This document shows, one piece after another, positions 1-8,011 of a stretch of 64,000 bases of DNA. A program made the position numbers and the translations under genes. The DNA is from Paenarthrobacter sp. AR 02 (GTDB lineage: Bacteria; Actinomycetota; Actinomycetes; Actinomycetales; Micrococcaceae): the NCBI RefSeq assembly GCF_021538675.1, contig NZ_JAJUKH010000002.1:62001-126000 (forward strand). The letters are read 5' to 3'. The notes beneath the pieces were generated by a model. The model was given only the letters and a program-made list of their open reading frames with translations. It was not told where the DNA came from and searched no databases. How positions within the stretch are numbered: the stretch's first letter is position 1; each line of letters begins with the position of its first letter.

Positions 1-717
1 CTGGGCCTGCCCGAGCCGCGTTTGCCGCATGCCAACATCGGAGCGGCCGTCGATCACGGCTTTGATGCGGTCGCCGAGCGCGGCCAGCCGGGCATTGGGG
101 TCCGCGCCGGAACGGATGTCGGCGACGACGTCACTCACCAGGGCGAAAACAGAGCCGGCGCCATCGCCGAAGATCGCTCCGCCGTCGGAATCCACGCGCA
201 CAGTCCGGGCGGCGTCAACGCGACGTTCCACGGACCCGCCGGCCGTGCCCATGAACGCTGGCGGAGTTGTGTTCGTAAACGCACCCACGGTGTCCGAGTT
301 GCCGGCGAAGACGTTGCGGCCCAGGTACTGCGTGTTGGCCTGGTTCAGGAGGTCCTTGCCCAGGCCTTCGATCTCGACGGCGATGGCCTCCTTCGCGCTG
401 CTGTTGAGGGTGCCGTTGGAGGCCTGGATGACGAGGTCCCGGACGCGGTTGAGGATGTTGGTGGACTGCCCTAAAGCGGTATCGGCAGCCGCGAGCCAGC
501 CATTGCCGTCGCTGATGTTGGAGCCGTATTGTGTGGCCGCACTGAGTTGTGCGCGCATTGCGATGGCTTGGGCGGCACCGGCGGGGTCGTCGGAAGGGCG
601 GCTGATGTTTTTCAGTGTCTGGGCCCGTTCCTGCAACTCTGCAAGCCGGGATTGGGCGGTCTGGAGATTCCGCTGCGCGGAAGCTGACATCATCTGGTTG
701 GTGACGCGATTGAGCAT
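1..717 (-). CDS. flgL: Flagellar hook-filament junction protein FlgL (3' part outside window)
   Basis: FlgL (HAP3) joins the hook cap layer FlgK to the flagellin filament. The 239 visible residues begin MLNRVTNQMMSASAQRNLQ, a flagellin-type D0 helix, followed by the helical stretch containing RPSDDPAGAAQAIAMRAQL and later NRVRDLVIQASNGTLN, all typical of the FlgL/flagellin N-terminal domain. The frame is open to the left edge, so the C-terminal D0 helix is outside the window. The ATG at 715-717 lies 3 bp beyond the flgK stop, and a GGGAAGG ribosome site sits inside the end of flgK, so the two are translationally coupled. It is the third gene of the minus-strand flgN-flgK-flgL unit. Confidence 0.95.
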   Translation of the reverse strand, partial: MLNRVTNQMMSASAQRNLQTAQSRLAELQERAQTLKNISRPSDDPAGAAQAIAMRAQLSAATQYGSNISDGNGWLAAADTALGQSTNILNRVRDLVIQASNGTLNSSAKEAIAVEIEGLGKDLLNQANTQYLGRNVFAGNSDTVGAFTNTTPPAFMGTAGGSVERRVDAARTVRVDSDGGAIFGDGAGSVFALVSDVVADIRSGADPNARLAALGDRIKAVIDGRSDVGMRQTRLGQAQ

Positions 718-720
718 GGC

Positions 721-2154
721 TTACCTTCCCACCAATCCGGTGCGGTTGATCAGGACATCCAGGGCTTCGTCGATTGCGGTCATGACGCGCGCCGCGGCCT
801 GGTAGGCGTGTTGGCTCGCGAGGAGTGCGACGTTCTCCTCATCAAGGCTCACCGAGGCGGCCGACGAACGCTGCCCGACGGCGGCCACAGTCGCCGCGTC
901 TGCCAGCTGCGAGTGCTGCTGGGCTGATTTGGAGGCCATCCCAATGCCTGCCACCACTCCATTCCAGAAGGTGTCAGGCGCGCCCGGCTTCGAACCGATT
1001 TGGGCCACCGCATCCGCGATGCTGCCGTCCAAGGAGCCGGCGCCGGGTGCGCCGGTCGCGATTCCCGCGGCATTGGTGGGAACCACGCGCAGGGACAGTG
1101 CCACGGGGACGCCGGGCGTGCTGGTGAAGAAGTCCAGGTTGCCGGCAGCCGTGGAGGTCTGGCCCGTCCGGTGGATTGCGTTGACGTCGTTCATCAGTTG
1201 GGTGGCGAAGGCGTTGTAAGCCTCTGCAGCTTCGGCGATCGGGCCGCCTGTTCCGGCTCCCTTGCTTCCCGGCGCCGCGGGAGCCAGGAGTGAGACAGCT
1301 CCGGCGAGTTGGCCGCCGTCGAGGTTTACCGCCAGGCCGGCACGGTCCGCCCACTCCAGCTGCACCGGCTGTCCGGGGCCGCCCATGGAGGTTTGTCCGG
1401 CCAGCGTCAATGCGCTGTGCGAGGTCCCGGACACCAATGCGTTGCCTCCGACGAAGACGTCCGCGGTGCCGTCCGGATTCTCGCGGACGGTGCCACCTGC
1501 CAGCGTGGCTATGGCCTCGGTCATCTGGTTCCTCGTGTCGATAAGTTCGTTCGCGGAACCCCCGGAGGCCAGGACCGAGCGGATGGTGGCGTTCAATTCG
1601 GCCACCTTGCCTGCGGTGGCGTTCAGTTCGTCCACAGTGGCAGAGGCTTCTCCACGAACCCGGCTCCACTGGGCGTCGAGCGCTTTGTAACCAGCTGAGA
1701 CGGTTTCGCTAAGGGTGGCGGCCGCTTCGAGCAAGACCGACGCCGGAGCGGATTCGCCCGGGTGGTTCGAAACCCCCTGCCATGACGCCCAAAAGGTGTG
1801 CAACGCCGTCGAAATCCCGTGGGGGCCGGGTTCCTGCAGTGCATCTTCGAGGCGCTGGAGTTCCGTGGACCGGATCCCCGCGAAACCGGACTGGGCCCCG
1901 GTCCTGCGAACCCCGGCGTCCAGGAAGCTGCTGCCGAGCCGGGCGATACCGTCCACCGAGACGCCCTGGCCGGCCTGGCCCGTGGCCGGGTTCAGCCCAA
2001 CCGGGACGGGTGCGCCGATGGCCGACAGGTCCAGCCGTTGACGGGTGTAGCCGGGGGTGGTGGCGTTGGCGATGTTCTGGCCCGCCAGGTTGATGGCCTG
2101 CTGCGCTGCGGTGAGGCCACGGTAGGCCGTGTTGAGTCCGCCGAAAGTGCTCAC
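721..2154 (-). CDS. flgK: Flagellar hook-associated protein FlgK (HAP1)
   Basis: FlgK is the first hook-filament junction protein; it is exported by the flagellar type III machine and assembles at the hook tip. The 477-residue product has the rod/hook/HAP N-terminal motif NIANATTPGYTRQR at about residues 28-41 and a C-terminal helix (VALLASQHAYQAAARVM) that packs beside it. Its length is usual for actinobacterial FlgK. The start is GTG at 2154, with AGGA about 8 nt upstream. It lies 30 bp after flgN (its likely export chaperone) and 3 bp before flgL. Confidence 0.96.
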   Translation of the reverse strand: MSTFGGLNTAYRGLTAAQQAINLAGQNIANATTPGYTRQRLDLSAIGAPVPVGLNPATGQAGQGVSVDGIARLGSSFLDAGVRRTGAQSGFAGIRSTELQRLEDALQEPGPHGISTALHTFWASWQGVSNHPGESAPASVLLEAAATLSETVSAGYKALDAQWSRVRGEASATVDELNATAGKVAELNATIRSVLASGGSANELIDTRNQMTEAIATLAGGTVRENPDGTADVFVGGNALVSGTSHSALTLAGQTSMGGPGQPVQLEWADRAGLAVNLDGGQLAGAVSLLAPAAPGSKGAGTGGPIAEAAEAYNAFATQLMNDVNAIHRTGQTSTAAGNLDFFTSTPGVPVALSLRVVPTNAAGIATGAPGAGSLDGSIADAVAQIGSKPGAPDTFWNGVVAGIGMASKSAQQHSQLADAATVAAVGQRSSAASVSLDEENVALLASQHAYQAAARVMTAIDEALDVLINRTGLVGR

Positions 2155-2184
2155 GTGAAGATGTCCTTTTCGCTGGGTGGGCGG

Positions 2185-2667
2185 TCAGAATTGCCGGTCG
2201 ACCAGGTGCGCGGCCGATTGGTCCCCGGTCCGGCCGTGGGAGTCGTAGGTTCCCGCCGCGGGTTTCAGGTCGGCGAGTGTTTCCTGGGTGGAACGGACGG
2301 CGGCACGCAGGAACTGCTCATTGGCGTCGCGAAGTTCCTTGATGGCCGCTGCCTGCTGGCGCATCGCGGTGACATGGGAGGTGAGGACCTCGACCCAGGC
2401 GGGATCCGGCGCGGCTGCGGCGAGCTCAGCCAGGGAACAATCCTGGGATACGCCCCATTGCGCAGCAACCGCGGCGATCTCCACCGTGCGGGCCAGGCCG
2501 GCCTGGGAAACGCGCTCCAGGACCTGCTCCACTTCCCTTGTCCCGTGGGGCAGCCAACGGGACTTGCCTGCTGTCAGGAGCAACTGTTCTTCTTCGAGCT
2601 TGAAGGTCAGGAGATCGAGAAGTTCGCGCTCGCGCCACAGCAGTGCTGACAGTTCATGGATGGCCAC
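2185..2667 (-). CDS. flgN: Flagellar export chaperone FlgN
   Basis: FlgN-family proteins are small helical cytoplasmic chaperones that hold FlgK and FlgL unfolded for export. The 160-residue product is mostly helix, opening with HELSALLWRERELLDLLTFK and continuing with a long amphipathic coiled-coil-like region. Identity rests on this pattern and on being first in a flgN-flgK-flgL unit. The start is GTG at 2667 with a GGAG site upstream. A sigma-28-type promoter lies 74 bp upstream (2741-2767). A paralogue with the same N-terminal pattern is encoded at 31124-31672 beside the flagellar sigma gene. Confidence 0.88.
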   Translation of the reverse strand: MAIHELSALLWRERELLDLLTFKLEEEQLLLTAGKSRWLPHGTREVEQVLERVSQAGLARTVEIAAVAAQWGVSQDCSLAELAAAAPDPAWVEVLTSHVTAMRQQAAAIKELRDANEQFLRAAVRSTQETLADLKPAAGTYDSHGRTGDQSAAHLVDRQF

Positions 2668-2711
2668 AGGTGGTCAACTCCAGTTCTGGTCGGTATCGGG
2701 TGCGGTTGTGA

Positions 2712-2728
2712 TGGCGTACCTCCCGCCA
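2712..2728 (-). promoter_or_regulatory. Leader hairpin of flgN with GGA in the loop (possible CsrA site)
   Basis: Read on the minus strand, TGGCG and CGCCA form a 5-bp stem closing the 7-nt loop GGAGGTA. It lies just downstream of the sigma-28 promoter, so it falls in the flgN leader. CsrA binds GGA in hairpin loops, and csrA is in this locus; the regulatory role is inferred. Confidence 0.4.
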
Positions 2729-2740
2729 ACTCCCCATTAG

Positions 2741-2767
2741 CTATCGGCCGCCGGCTGGCAGGGGTTA
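2741..2767 (-). promoter_or_regulatory. Sigma-28 (FliA/WhiG-type) promoter of flgN-flgK-flgL
   Basis: On the minus strand the sequence reads TAAC, 15 nt, GCCGATAG, close to the FliA/WhiG consensus TAAA-N15-GCCGATAA. It points toward flgN and is divergent from the flagellin promoter 38 bp away. The same arrangement recurs before flagellin, flgB, flbD and fliM. Confidence 0.85.
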
Positions 2768-2805
2768 GGCGGGAAGGTCCCTGAATCTTTCCTTCGGATT
2801 TTTCC

Positions 2806-2833
2806 TAACGGGCCCGCGATGGCCAGTCGATAG
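2806..2833 (+). promoter_or_regulatory. Sigma-28 promoter of the flagellin gene
   Basis: TAAC at 2806-2809, a 16-nt spacer and GTCGATAG at 2826-2833 match the flagellar sigma consensus. Transcription should begin near 2839-2842, giving a leader of about 55 nt before the flagellin ATG at 2897. Confidence 0.82.
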
Positions 2834-2871
2834 TGCTGTGTGACGGCCCACGGATGGGCTGTTGCACAGTA
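2834..2871 (+). promoter_or_regulatory. Flagellin leader stem-loop with CGGA tetraloop (candidate CsrA site)
   Basis: Bases 2834-2850 pair with 2855-2871 without interruption (17 pairs, four of them G-U wobbles), closing a CGGA tetraloop at 2851-2854. The loop context CCACGGATGG resembles the CsrA target consensus with an apical GGA. A second GGA lies in the Shine-Dalgarno GGAGG at 2884-2888. This layout resembles the two-site CsrA control of Bacillus hag. Pairing is seen directly; CsrA binding is inferred. Confidence 0.6.
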
Positions 2872-2896
2872 AGTCCACATCATGGAGGAAACCAAC

Positions 2897-3742
2897 ATGG
2901 GCATGCAGATCAACAACAACCTGATGGCGAACAACGCGTACCGCAACCTGAACGCCACCCAGGACAACCTGTCCAAGTCGATGGAAAAGCTTTCCAGCGG
3001 CCTGCGCATCAACCGTGCTGCCGATGACGCAGCCGGCCTTGCCATCTCGGAAGGCCTCAAGTCCCAGGTCACCGGCTCCACGGTTGCCGCCCGCAACGCC
3101 CAGGACGGCATCAGCCTGATCCAGACCACTGAAGGTGCCCTTAGCGAGGTCCACTCCGTTCTGCAGCGCATGCGCGACCTCGCAGTCCAGGGTGCATCAG
3201 ACACCAACAACGGTGACGCCCGGGCGGCCATCCAGAAGGAAGCTGACTCGCTGGGCAAGGAACTGTACCGCATCACGCAGTCCACCAACTTCAACGGGAT
3301 CAACCTGCTCCAGGGCGGTTCCAAGAACATCCAGGTGGGCACTGCAGGCACGGCCAATGACACCATTGCCGTGACTCTGGGTAACGTCGCAACGGCTACG
3401 GGCACCCTGTCCTCGGCAGACGGCATCGCGGGAGCCACCGGCTTCGACGTCAGCACTAACGGTGCTGCACAGACCACGATCACCGCTATCGACGCAGCGA
3501 TCACCACGGTCTCCGCACAGCGTTCGGACCTTGGCGCCAACCAGAACCGTCTGGACCACGCGATCAAGACCCTGACCGTCTCCGGTGAAAACCTGCAGGC
3601 AGCACAGTCCCGCATCGCTGACACGGACATGGCCGCGGAAATGGTCAAGTACACCAAGGCCAACATCCTGTCCCAGGCCGGCACCGCAATGCTGGCCCAG
3701 GCAAACCAGTCCGGCCAGGGTGTCCTGTCCCTCCTGCGCTAA
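2897..3742 (+). CDS. fliC: Flagellin
   Basis: This is the filament subunit, secreted by the flagellar export apparatus and polymerised under the FliD cap. The protein of 281 residues starts MGMQINNNLMANNAYRNLN and has the conserved SSGLRINRAADDAAGLAISE segment and the C-terminal AAEMVKYTKANILSQAGTAM and NQSGQGVLSLLR helices. It is short: conserved D0/D1 ends flank only a small, Thr/Ala-rich variable middle (about residues 150-200). ATG 2897 is preferred over the in-frame ATG 2882 because GGAGG at 2884-2888 is placed 8 nt before it. It has its own sigma-28 promoter and a strong terminator. Confidence 0.97.
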   Translation: MGMQINNNLMANNAYRNLNATQDNLSKSMEKLSSGLRINRAADDAAGLAISEGLKSQVTGSTVAARNAQDGISLIQTTEGALSEVHSVLQRMRDLAVQGASDTNNGDARAAIQKEADSLGKELYRITQSTNFNGINLLQGGSKNIQVGTAGTANDTIAVTLGNVATATGTLSSADGIAGATGFDVSTNGAAQTTITAIDAAITTVSAQRSDLGANQNRLDHAIKTLTVSGENLQAAQSRIADTDMAAEMVKYTKANILSQAGTAMLAQANQSGQGVLSLLR

Positions 3743-3770
3743 GCCTTCACAGCATTTAGCCGCATGAGCT

Positions 3771-3810
3771 GACGGCGGCCGGCCAGGCCCCATCCTGGCC
3801 GGCCGTCGTC
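3771..3810 (+). terminator. Terminator after flagellin
   Basis: A 17-bp stem (3771-3787 with 3794-3810, one G-U pair) closes the 6-nt loop CCCCAT between the flagellin stop and fliD. The stem is very GC-rich with no long T-run, so partial read-through into fliD is possible; no separate fliD promoter was recognised. Confidence 0.75.
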
Positions 3811-3849
3811 GGACACCTTTGCTTTACGAGCCTTCCGGAAGGGACCCGC

Positions 3850-5232
3850 GTGGGAACAGCTATCGACGGCCTTGTCAGCGGCCTTAAGACCACGGACATC
3901 ATCAACTCGTTGATGTCCGTCGAAGCCCTGCCGCAGACCCAGCTCAAGACCAAGCTGGCGTCCAACCAGACCATCATTTCCACGCTGCAGTCCTTCAACA
4001 CCAAACTCACCGCGCTGAAGGACCTCGCCGTTGCCGGGACGGCTGCCGGTGCCCTGAACCTGTTCACCGCAACCAGCAGTTCACCTGCCATCACCGCGAA
4101 AACCACGACGGCGGCCACCGCCGGATCGATCGACCTGACCGTGACGCAGTTGGCCCAAACGCAGGTCAACGTCACGGCAGCCATGTCCGCCTGGCCGTCC
4201 AACGCCGGGGTGCCTGAACGGCTGACGATCGTCGATTCCACGGGTAAGAAGACCGAGATTGCTCCCTCAGGGACTTCCTTGGATGACGTGGTTTCGGCGA
4301 TCAACGCAGCATCAGCGGGCGCACACGCCGTGAAGGTCCCGGCCGGCAACGGCAGTTACCGGCTGCAGCTCACTGCCACCACGGCCGGGGCAGCAGGTGC
4401 TTTCACCGCCTACCGGGGGACGGCCGCGCAAGTGGGGGACGGCACCGCGGTGGACCTGATGACGGAGCCGACTGCCGCCGTCGTGAAGTCCGCCCAGGAC
4501 GCGAAAGCGACGCTGTATGCCGGCACGCCCGCCGCGCAGGTCCTTAGCTCCGCTACCAATACTTTTGAGGATGTCCTTCCCGGCGTCTCCATCACGGCCT
4601 CGGCTGTGACCACGGGCCCGGTGACGGTGACCGTGGACAGCGACGTTCCCGGAATCACCAAGAAGGCCGAGGACCTGGTCAAGTCCGTCAACGACGTTCT
4701 GGGGTTCATCGCCATCTACTCTTCAGTGTCCAAAACCACGGACACCAAGGGCGCCACAGTGACCAAAGCCGGAATTTTCACCGGCAACAGCACTGTCCGC
4801 GCCGTCAACGACCAAGTACTCACAGCACTGTCCCGGCCCATCGACGGGAAGTCGCCCTCCGAGTACGGAATCAACATCACCAAGGCCGGCGACTTCACCT
4901 TCGACGCCGACAAGTTCGCGAAATCACTCGCCGCAGACCCCGCCGCCACGCAAGCCGCCGTCCAGGGGTTGGCAGCCAGGCTCGCCGAGGCAGCCACCGC
5001 CGCCTCTGATCCGTACACGGGCGCAGTGTCCGGGCTGATCAAAGGCCGCGAATCCGAAGTGCGCGACCTCGGCAACAGGATCGCGGACTGGGATCAGCGC
5101 CTCATTACCCGCCGCGCCACGCTCCAATCCGTTTATACGAACATGGAGGTGCTGCTCGGCGGCCTCCAGTCCCAGTCGGCCTGGTTGTCCGGCCAAATTT
5201 CCAGCCTCTCCAAGCAGTCCTCAGGAGCATGA
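3850..5232 (+). CDS. fliD: Flagellar filament cap protein FliD (HAP2)
   Basis: FliD caps the growing filament and directs flagellin folding. The 460-residue protein shows the FliD N-terminal pattern (GTAIDGLVSGLKTTDIINSL and FNTKLTALKDLA) and the C-terminal FliD domain with DLVKSVNDVLGFI near residue 280 and the coiled-coil end RRATLQSVYTNMEVLLGGLQ. The start is GTG at 3850 with AAGGGA just upstream. Its stop overlaps the fliS start by 4 bp, so FliD and FliS are coupled. Confidence 0.95.
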   Translation: MGTAIDGLVSGLKTTDIINSLMSVEALPQTQLKTKLASNQTIISTLQSFNTKLTALKDLAVAGTAAGALNLFTATSSSPAITAKTTTAATAGSIDLTVTQLAQTQVNVTAAMSAWPSNAGVPERLTIVDSTGKKTEIAPSGTSLDDVVSAINAASAGAHAVKVPAGNGSYRLQLTATTAGAAGAFTAYRGTAAQVGDGTAVDLMTEPTAAVVKSAQDAKATLYAGTPAAQVLSSATNTFEDVLPGVSITASAVTTGPVTVTVDSDVPGITKKAEDLVKSVNDVLGFIAIYSSVSKTTDTKGATVTKAGIFTGNSTVRAVNDQVLTALSRPIDGKSPSEYGINITKAGDFTFDADKFAKSLAADPAATQAAVQGLAARLAEAATAASDPYTGAVSGLIKGRESEVRDLGNRIADWDQRLITRRATLQSVYTNMEVLLGGLQSQSAWLSGQISSLSKQSSGA

Positions 5233-5687
5233 TGACTCTCCGCGCCCAGCAACTTTCCCGGTACAACGACGACGCCGTCCTCTCAGCACCCCCGGCGCGT
5301 CTGCTCACCATGCTTTACGACCGGCTCCTGCTGGACCTCAAACGTGCCCAACTGGCGCAGGAAAGCAGCAATTGGGACACCGCAAGGGAAAACCTGTTGC
5401 ACGCCCAGGCGATCGTGGCTGAGCTGCGCTCCACCCTGCGGACCGACGCGTGGGACGGCGCGGCCTCGCTCGCGAGCATCTACGACTACTCCATGGAAGC
5501 CCTGATCGGCGCCAACATTTACCGGGACGTGGAACGGACCAAGGAGTGCATCGGGCTTCTGGAGCCACTCCGCCAAGGCTGGCACGAAGCCTCGGCTGCC
5601 TTGTCGGCTGACACCCCGGCTGGATCCGTTGCGGGGGCCGTTGCTGGGTCAGTTGCTGCGTCGGGCAGGGCCCTTGGAGTCGCTTGA
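5229..5687 (+). CDS. fliS: Flagellin export chaperone FliS
   Basis: FliS binds the C-terminus of flagellin in the cytoplasm and keeps it export-competent. The 152-residue product has the family signature [19 protein letters not shown] at about residues 19-37 and helical segments through IYDYSMEALIGANIYRD. It ends with an Ala/Gly/Val-rich tail (SVAGAVAGSVAA) beyond the normal fold. Its ATG overlaps the fliD stop. Confidence 0.94.
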   Translation: MMTLRAQQLSRYNDDAVLSAPPARLLTMLYDRLLLDLKRAQLAQESSNWDTARENLLHAQAIVAELRSTLRTDAWDGAASLASIYDYSMEALIGANIYRDVERTKECIGLLEPLRQGWHEASAALSADTPAGSVAGAVAGSVAASGRALGVA

Positions 5688-5958
5688 GGCCTGGTCCGCG
5701 ATCCTGGACAGTTTTGAACACGACATTGCCCGTGCCGTTTCGGGCGGTCCCGCAGGGCCGTGGGCGCCGCCGACCGACGCGGGACCCTTGCCCGCCGCCT
5801 TGGCCGAGCGCGCCCGCCGGGTCCTTGATGCACAGGCGGACGCGGTCGCTATCCTTTCGCGGTTGAAGCACGACGCCGGCACGCAGTTGGGTGCCATCGA
5901 CGCCGTTCCTTCGGGGTCGGCGTCGGACAGGCCCCTGCTGCTCGACGTGCGCGGCTGA
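5629..5958 (+). CDS. Small protein in the fliT position of the fliD-fliS operon
   Basis: This reading frame of up to 109 residues overlaps the end of fliS. It is predicted helical (LEAWSAILDSFEHDIARAV, then ALAERARRVLDAQADAVAIL). Position after fliS matches FliT, the FliD chaperone of other bacteria, and size and helix content agree, but sequence similarity to FliT is not obvious. The start is uncertain: TTG codons at 5629, 5641, 5653 and 5674 are in frame. TTG 5674 keeps the overlap with fliS shortest and follows GGGCAGGG. The stop lies 1 bp from the stop of the convergent amidohydrolase gene, with no terminator between them. Confidence 0.6.
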   Translation: MRGPLLGQLLRRAGPLESLEAWSAILDSFEHDIARAVSGGPAGPWAPPTDAGPLPAALAERARRVLDAQADAVAILSRLKHDAGTQLGAIDAVPSGSASDRPLLLDVRG

Positions 5959-5959
5959 C

Positions 5960-7186
5960 TTAGCTGGCGGAGGACCCCAGGAATTCGCGGGCCGCGGTGA
6001 CCAGTGCTTCCGTTCCGCGCTGCAGGGTTGGCTGGATCACCGGCGCGAAGTAGGGGGAGTGGTTGGACGGGATATCCTCCGGCAACCGGCCCGTCGTGGC
6101 GTACTCCTGGAAGAGCGCAGGATCGGCTCCGCCCAGGAACCAGAAGACCAGGGGAGCATCCACAGCCTTGGCCAACGCTCCCACGTCTTCGCTGCCAGAC
6201 ACCGGACCCGGATCGATAATGTGACCCTCGCCGAAGGTCGCCTGGAACGCAGCCCTTACCTTAGCCGTGGCCGATTCATCGTTGACCGTCAAGGGGAAGT
6301 GCTCTTCGTAATGGAACTCCGGCTCCTTGGCAGCACCGGAAGCCGTTGCTTCGCTCTGGATAATCCGTTCGATGGAACCCAGGATCTTATCCCGGGTGGT
6401 GTTGCTGAAGGACCGCACGCTGAGCCCAAGGCTCGCGGTCTCGGGGATGATGTTGTTCTTGGTTCCGGCATGGATTTGTCCCACCGTCACCACCGCCGAA
6501 TCGCTGGCAGCGAGCTCCCGGGACACGATGCCCTGCAGGCGGACAGTGGCCGACGCTGCCATGAGGACCGGGTCAACGGTGGTTTCGGGGCGGGAGCCGT
6601 GGCCGCCGCGTCCGTGCAGGGTCACGTTAAGGGAGTCCGCGGATGCCATGGTGACGCCCGGGCGGATGCCGAACCATCCGGCCGGGAACGGGGCCACGTG
6701 CTGGCCCAGGACGACATCGGGTTTCGGGACGCGGTCGTAGAGGCCGTCCTCCACCATGGTTTGGGCGCCGCCACCCCATTCCTCGGCGGGCTGGAACACA
6801 GCAATCAGGGTGCCTTGCCATTCCTGGCGCTGCCCGGCCAACGATTCAACGGCCCCCACCAGGCAGGTCACGTGCACGTCGTGCCCGCAAGCGTGCATGA
6901 CGGGAACGTCCTTGCCTTCATGATCGACGCCGGCGGCCGAGCTTGCGTAGTCCAGGCCGGTGGCTTCCTTGACGGGAAGAGCGTCCATGTCCGCGCGCAG
7001 CATGACCACCGGGCCCGGGCCGTTCTCCAGCACACCCACAACGCCGGTTTTTCCCACGTTGCGGTGCACGGTGAAGCCAAGGTCCTGGAGGTGTTGCGCG
7101 GCGATCCCTGCGGTCCGGACTTCCTGGAACGAGAGTTCAGGATTCGTGTGCAGGTCTTTGTACAGCTCTTCGAGGTCAATGGTCAT
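5960..7186 (-). CDS. M20 family (M20D) amidohydrolase
   Basis: This is a metal-dependent cytoplasmic amidohydrolase of the AbgB/hippurate hydrolase/IAA-amino-acid hydrolase group, which cleaves N-acyl amino acids; the substrate cannot be read from sequence. The 408 residues contain the metal-site motifs LRADMDALPV and MHACGHDVH, the general-base region FQPAEEWGGGA, the dimerisation (lid) domain with GRGGHGSRPE, and the late SGSEDVGALAK. It is convergent with the fliS operon and divergent from the cyclodeaminase-like gene. Nothing in it suggests a flagellar role. Confidence 0.88.
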   Translation of the reverse strand: MTIDLEELYKDLHTNPELSFQEVRTAGIAAQHLQDLGFTVHRNVGKTGVVGVLENGPGPVVMLRADMDALPVKEATGLDYASSAAGVDHEGKDVPVMHACGHDVHVTCLVGAVESLAGQRQEWQGTLIAVFQPAEEWGGGAQTMVEDGLYDRVPKPDVVLGQHVAPFPAGWFGIRPGVTMASADSLNVTLHGRGGHGSRPETTVDPVLMAASATVRLQGIVSRELAASDSAVVTVGQIHAGTKNNIIPETASLGLSVRSFSNTTRDKILGSIERIIQSEATASGAAKEPEFHYEEHFPLTVNDESATAKVRAAFQATFGEGHIIDPGPVSGSEDVGALAKAVDAPLVFWFLGGADPALFQEYATTGRLPEDIPSNHSPYFAPVIQPTLQRGTEALVTAAREFLGSSAS

Positions 7187-7276
7187 GGGTTTGCCCTTCT
7201 TTCGACGTCGTCGGTACGGCCAGTGTATCGACGCGAAATCCGCACTTGCTGGGAAGCCAGAGGGCAGACTGGTGCA

Positions 7277-7933
7277 ATGAATGATTCCGGGTCAGTGACA
7301 ACTCAGGCAGCCACTGTGGAAGCGTGGACGGAAGCCCTCGCCGAATCAACAGGCTCGCCTGGCGGCGGTGCCGGGACCGGGGTGATGCTGGCCATCGCTG
7401 CCTCGCTGACCTCGATGGTGGCCGGGTATACGGAGGCTGAGGGGGAGCAGGAGTCCGAGTTGGCGGCGCTGCAAAGGCGGGCGAAGGAACTGCGTCGGAA
7501 CGCACTGCGGCTGGCCGACGACGACGCTGCCGCATCCAAGGCGTTCGGCGCTGCCTTCCGCTTGGATCCAGGACCGGAACGCGACGACGCCATCCACCGG
7601 GCATCGGTTGATGCGGCCAAAGCATCCGCCGTCCTGGGCGGGAAAGCCATGGACGCCATCGAGGACCTTGGCTGGCTGGCTTCGCACGGAAATCCGGCGC
7701 TCATCGCCGACGTCGTGGTGGCGTTCGGGGCGCTCAGGGCTGCGATTGCCGGGGCAAGGACCAATGTCAGCTTCGACCTCGGTTCGCTCACGTCGGCAGG
7801 TGCCGAACTCGAGGAAGTCCGGGAGCAGCACCCCAGGCTGTGGGACACGGTCAGCCGGCTCAGCGAAGCCTTGGACCGGATCGACGAACTGACGGCAAGC
7901 GTGGACGGGAAAGCGGCACCGACGCAGCGCTAA
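7277..7933 (+). CDS. Cyclodeaminase/cyclohydrolase family protein
   Basis: The 218-residue product resembles the all-helical formiminotetrahydrofolate cyclodeaminase domain (FTCD_C), which releases ammonia from a folate intermediate. The family opening is recognisable: ESTGSPGGGAGTGVMLAIAA at about residues 23-42, followed by helices ending in GALRAAIAGARTNVSFDL. The longer frame upstream is only antisense to the amidohydrolase; ATG 7277 gives the normal family length. The stop lies 22 bp before the sigma-28 promoter of flgB. The actual substrate is not shown. Confidence 0.75.
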   Translation: MNDSGSVTTQAATVEAWTEALAESTGSPGGGAGTGVMLAIAASLTSMVAGYTEAEGEQESELAALQRRAKELRRNALRLADDDAAASKAFGAAFRLDPGPERDDAIHRASVDAAKASAVLGGKAMDAIEDLGWLASHGNPALIADVVVAFGALRAAIAGARTNVSFDLGSLTSAGAELEEVREQHPRLWDTVSRLSEALDRIDELTASVDGKAAPTQR

Positions 7934-7954
7934 AAATAAGTGGAAGTATTCTCC

Positions 7955-7981
7955 TAACGGGTTCGCGGGCGCTGCCGATAA
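7955..7981 (+). promoter_or_regulatory. Sigma-28 promoter of the flgB operon
   Basis: TAAC at 7955-7958, 15 nt, and GCCGATAA at 7974-7981 form the best match in the window to the FliA/WhiG consensus. The upstream bases CTCCTAACGGG also occur almost unchanged before flagellin. It should drive the long flgB-to-flgE operon with a leader of about 60 nt. Confidence 0.88.
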
Positions 7982-8011
7982 CTGTTGCTGAGCAGGGATC
8001 GCTCGATGCAT

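Noticed and set aside
5629..5958. Calling the post-fliS gene FliT outright
   Set aside because: Position and helix content fit but sequence similarity is not convincing, so it is left unnamed.
5891..7276. Plus-strand extension upstream of the cyclodeaminase-like gene
   Set aside because: It is antisense to the amidohydrolase and lacks family similarity; ATG 7277 gives the right length.
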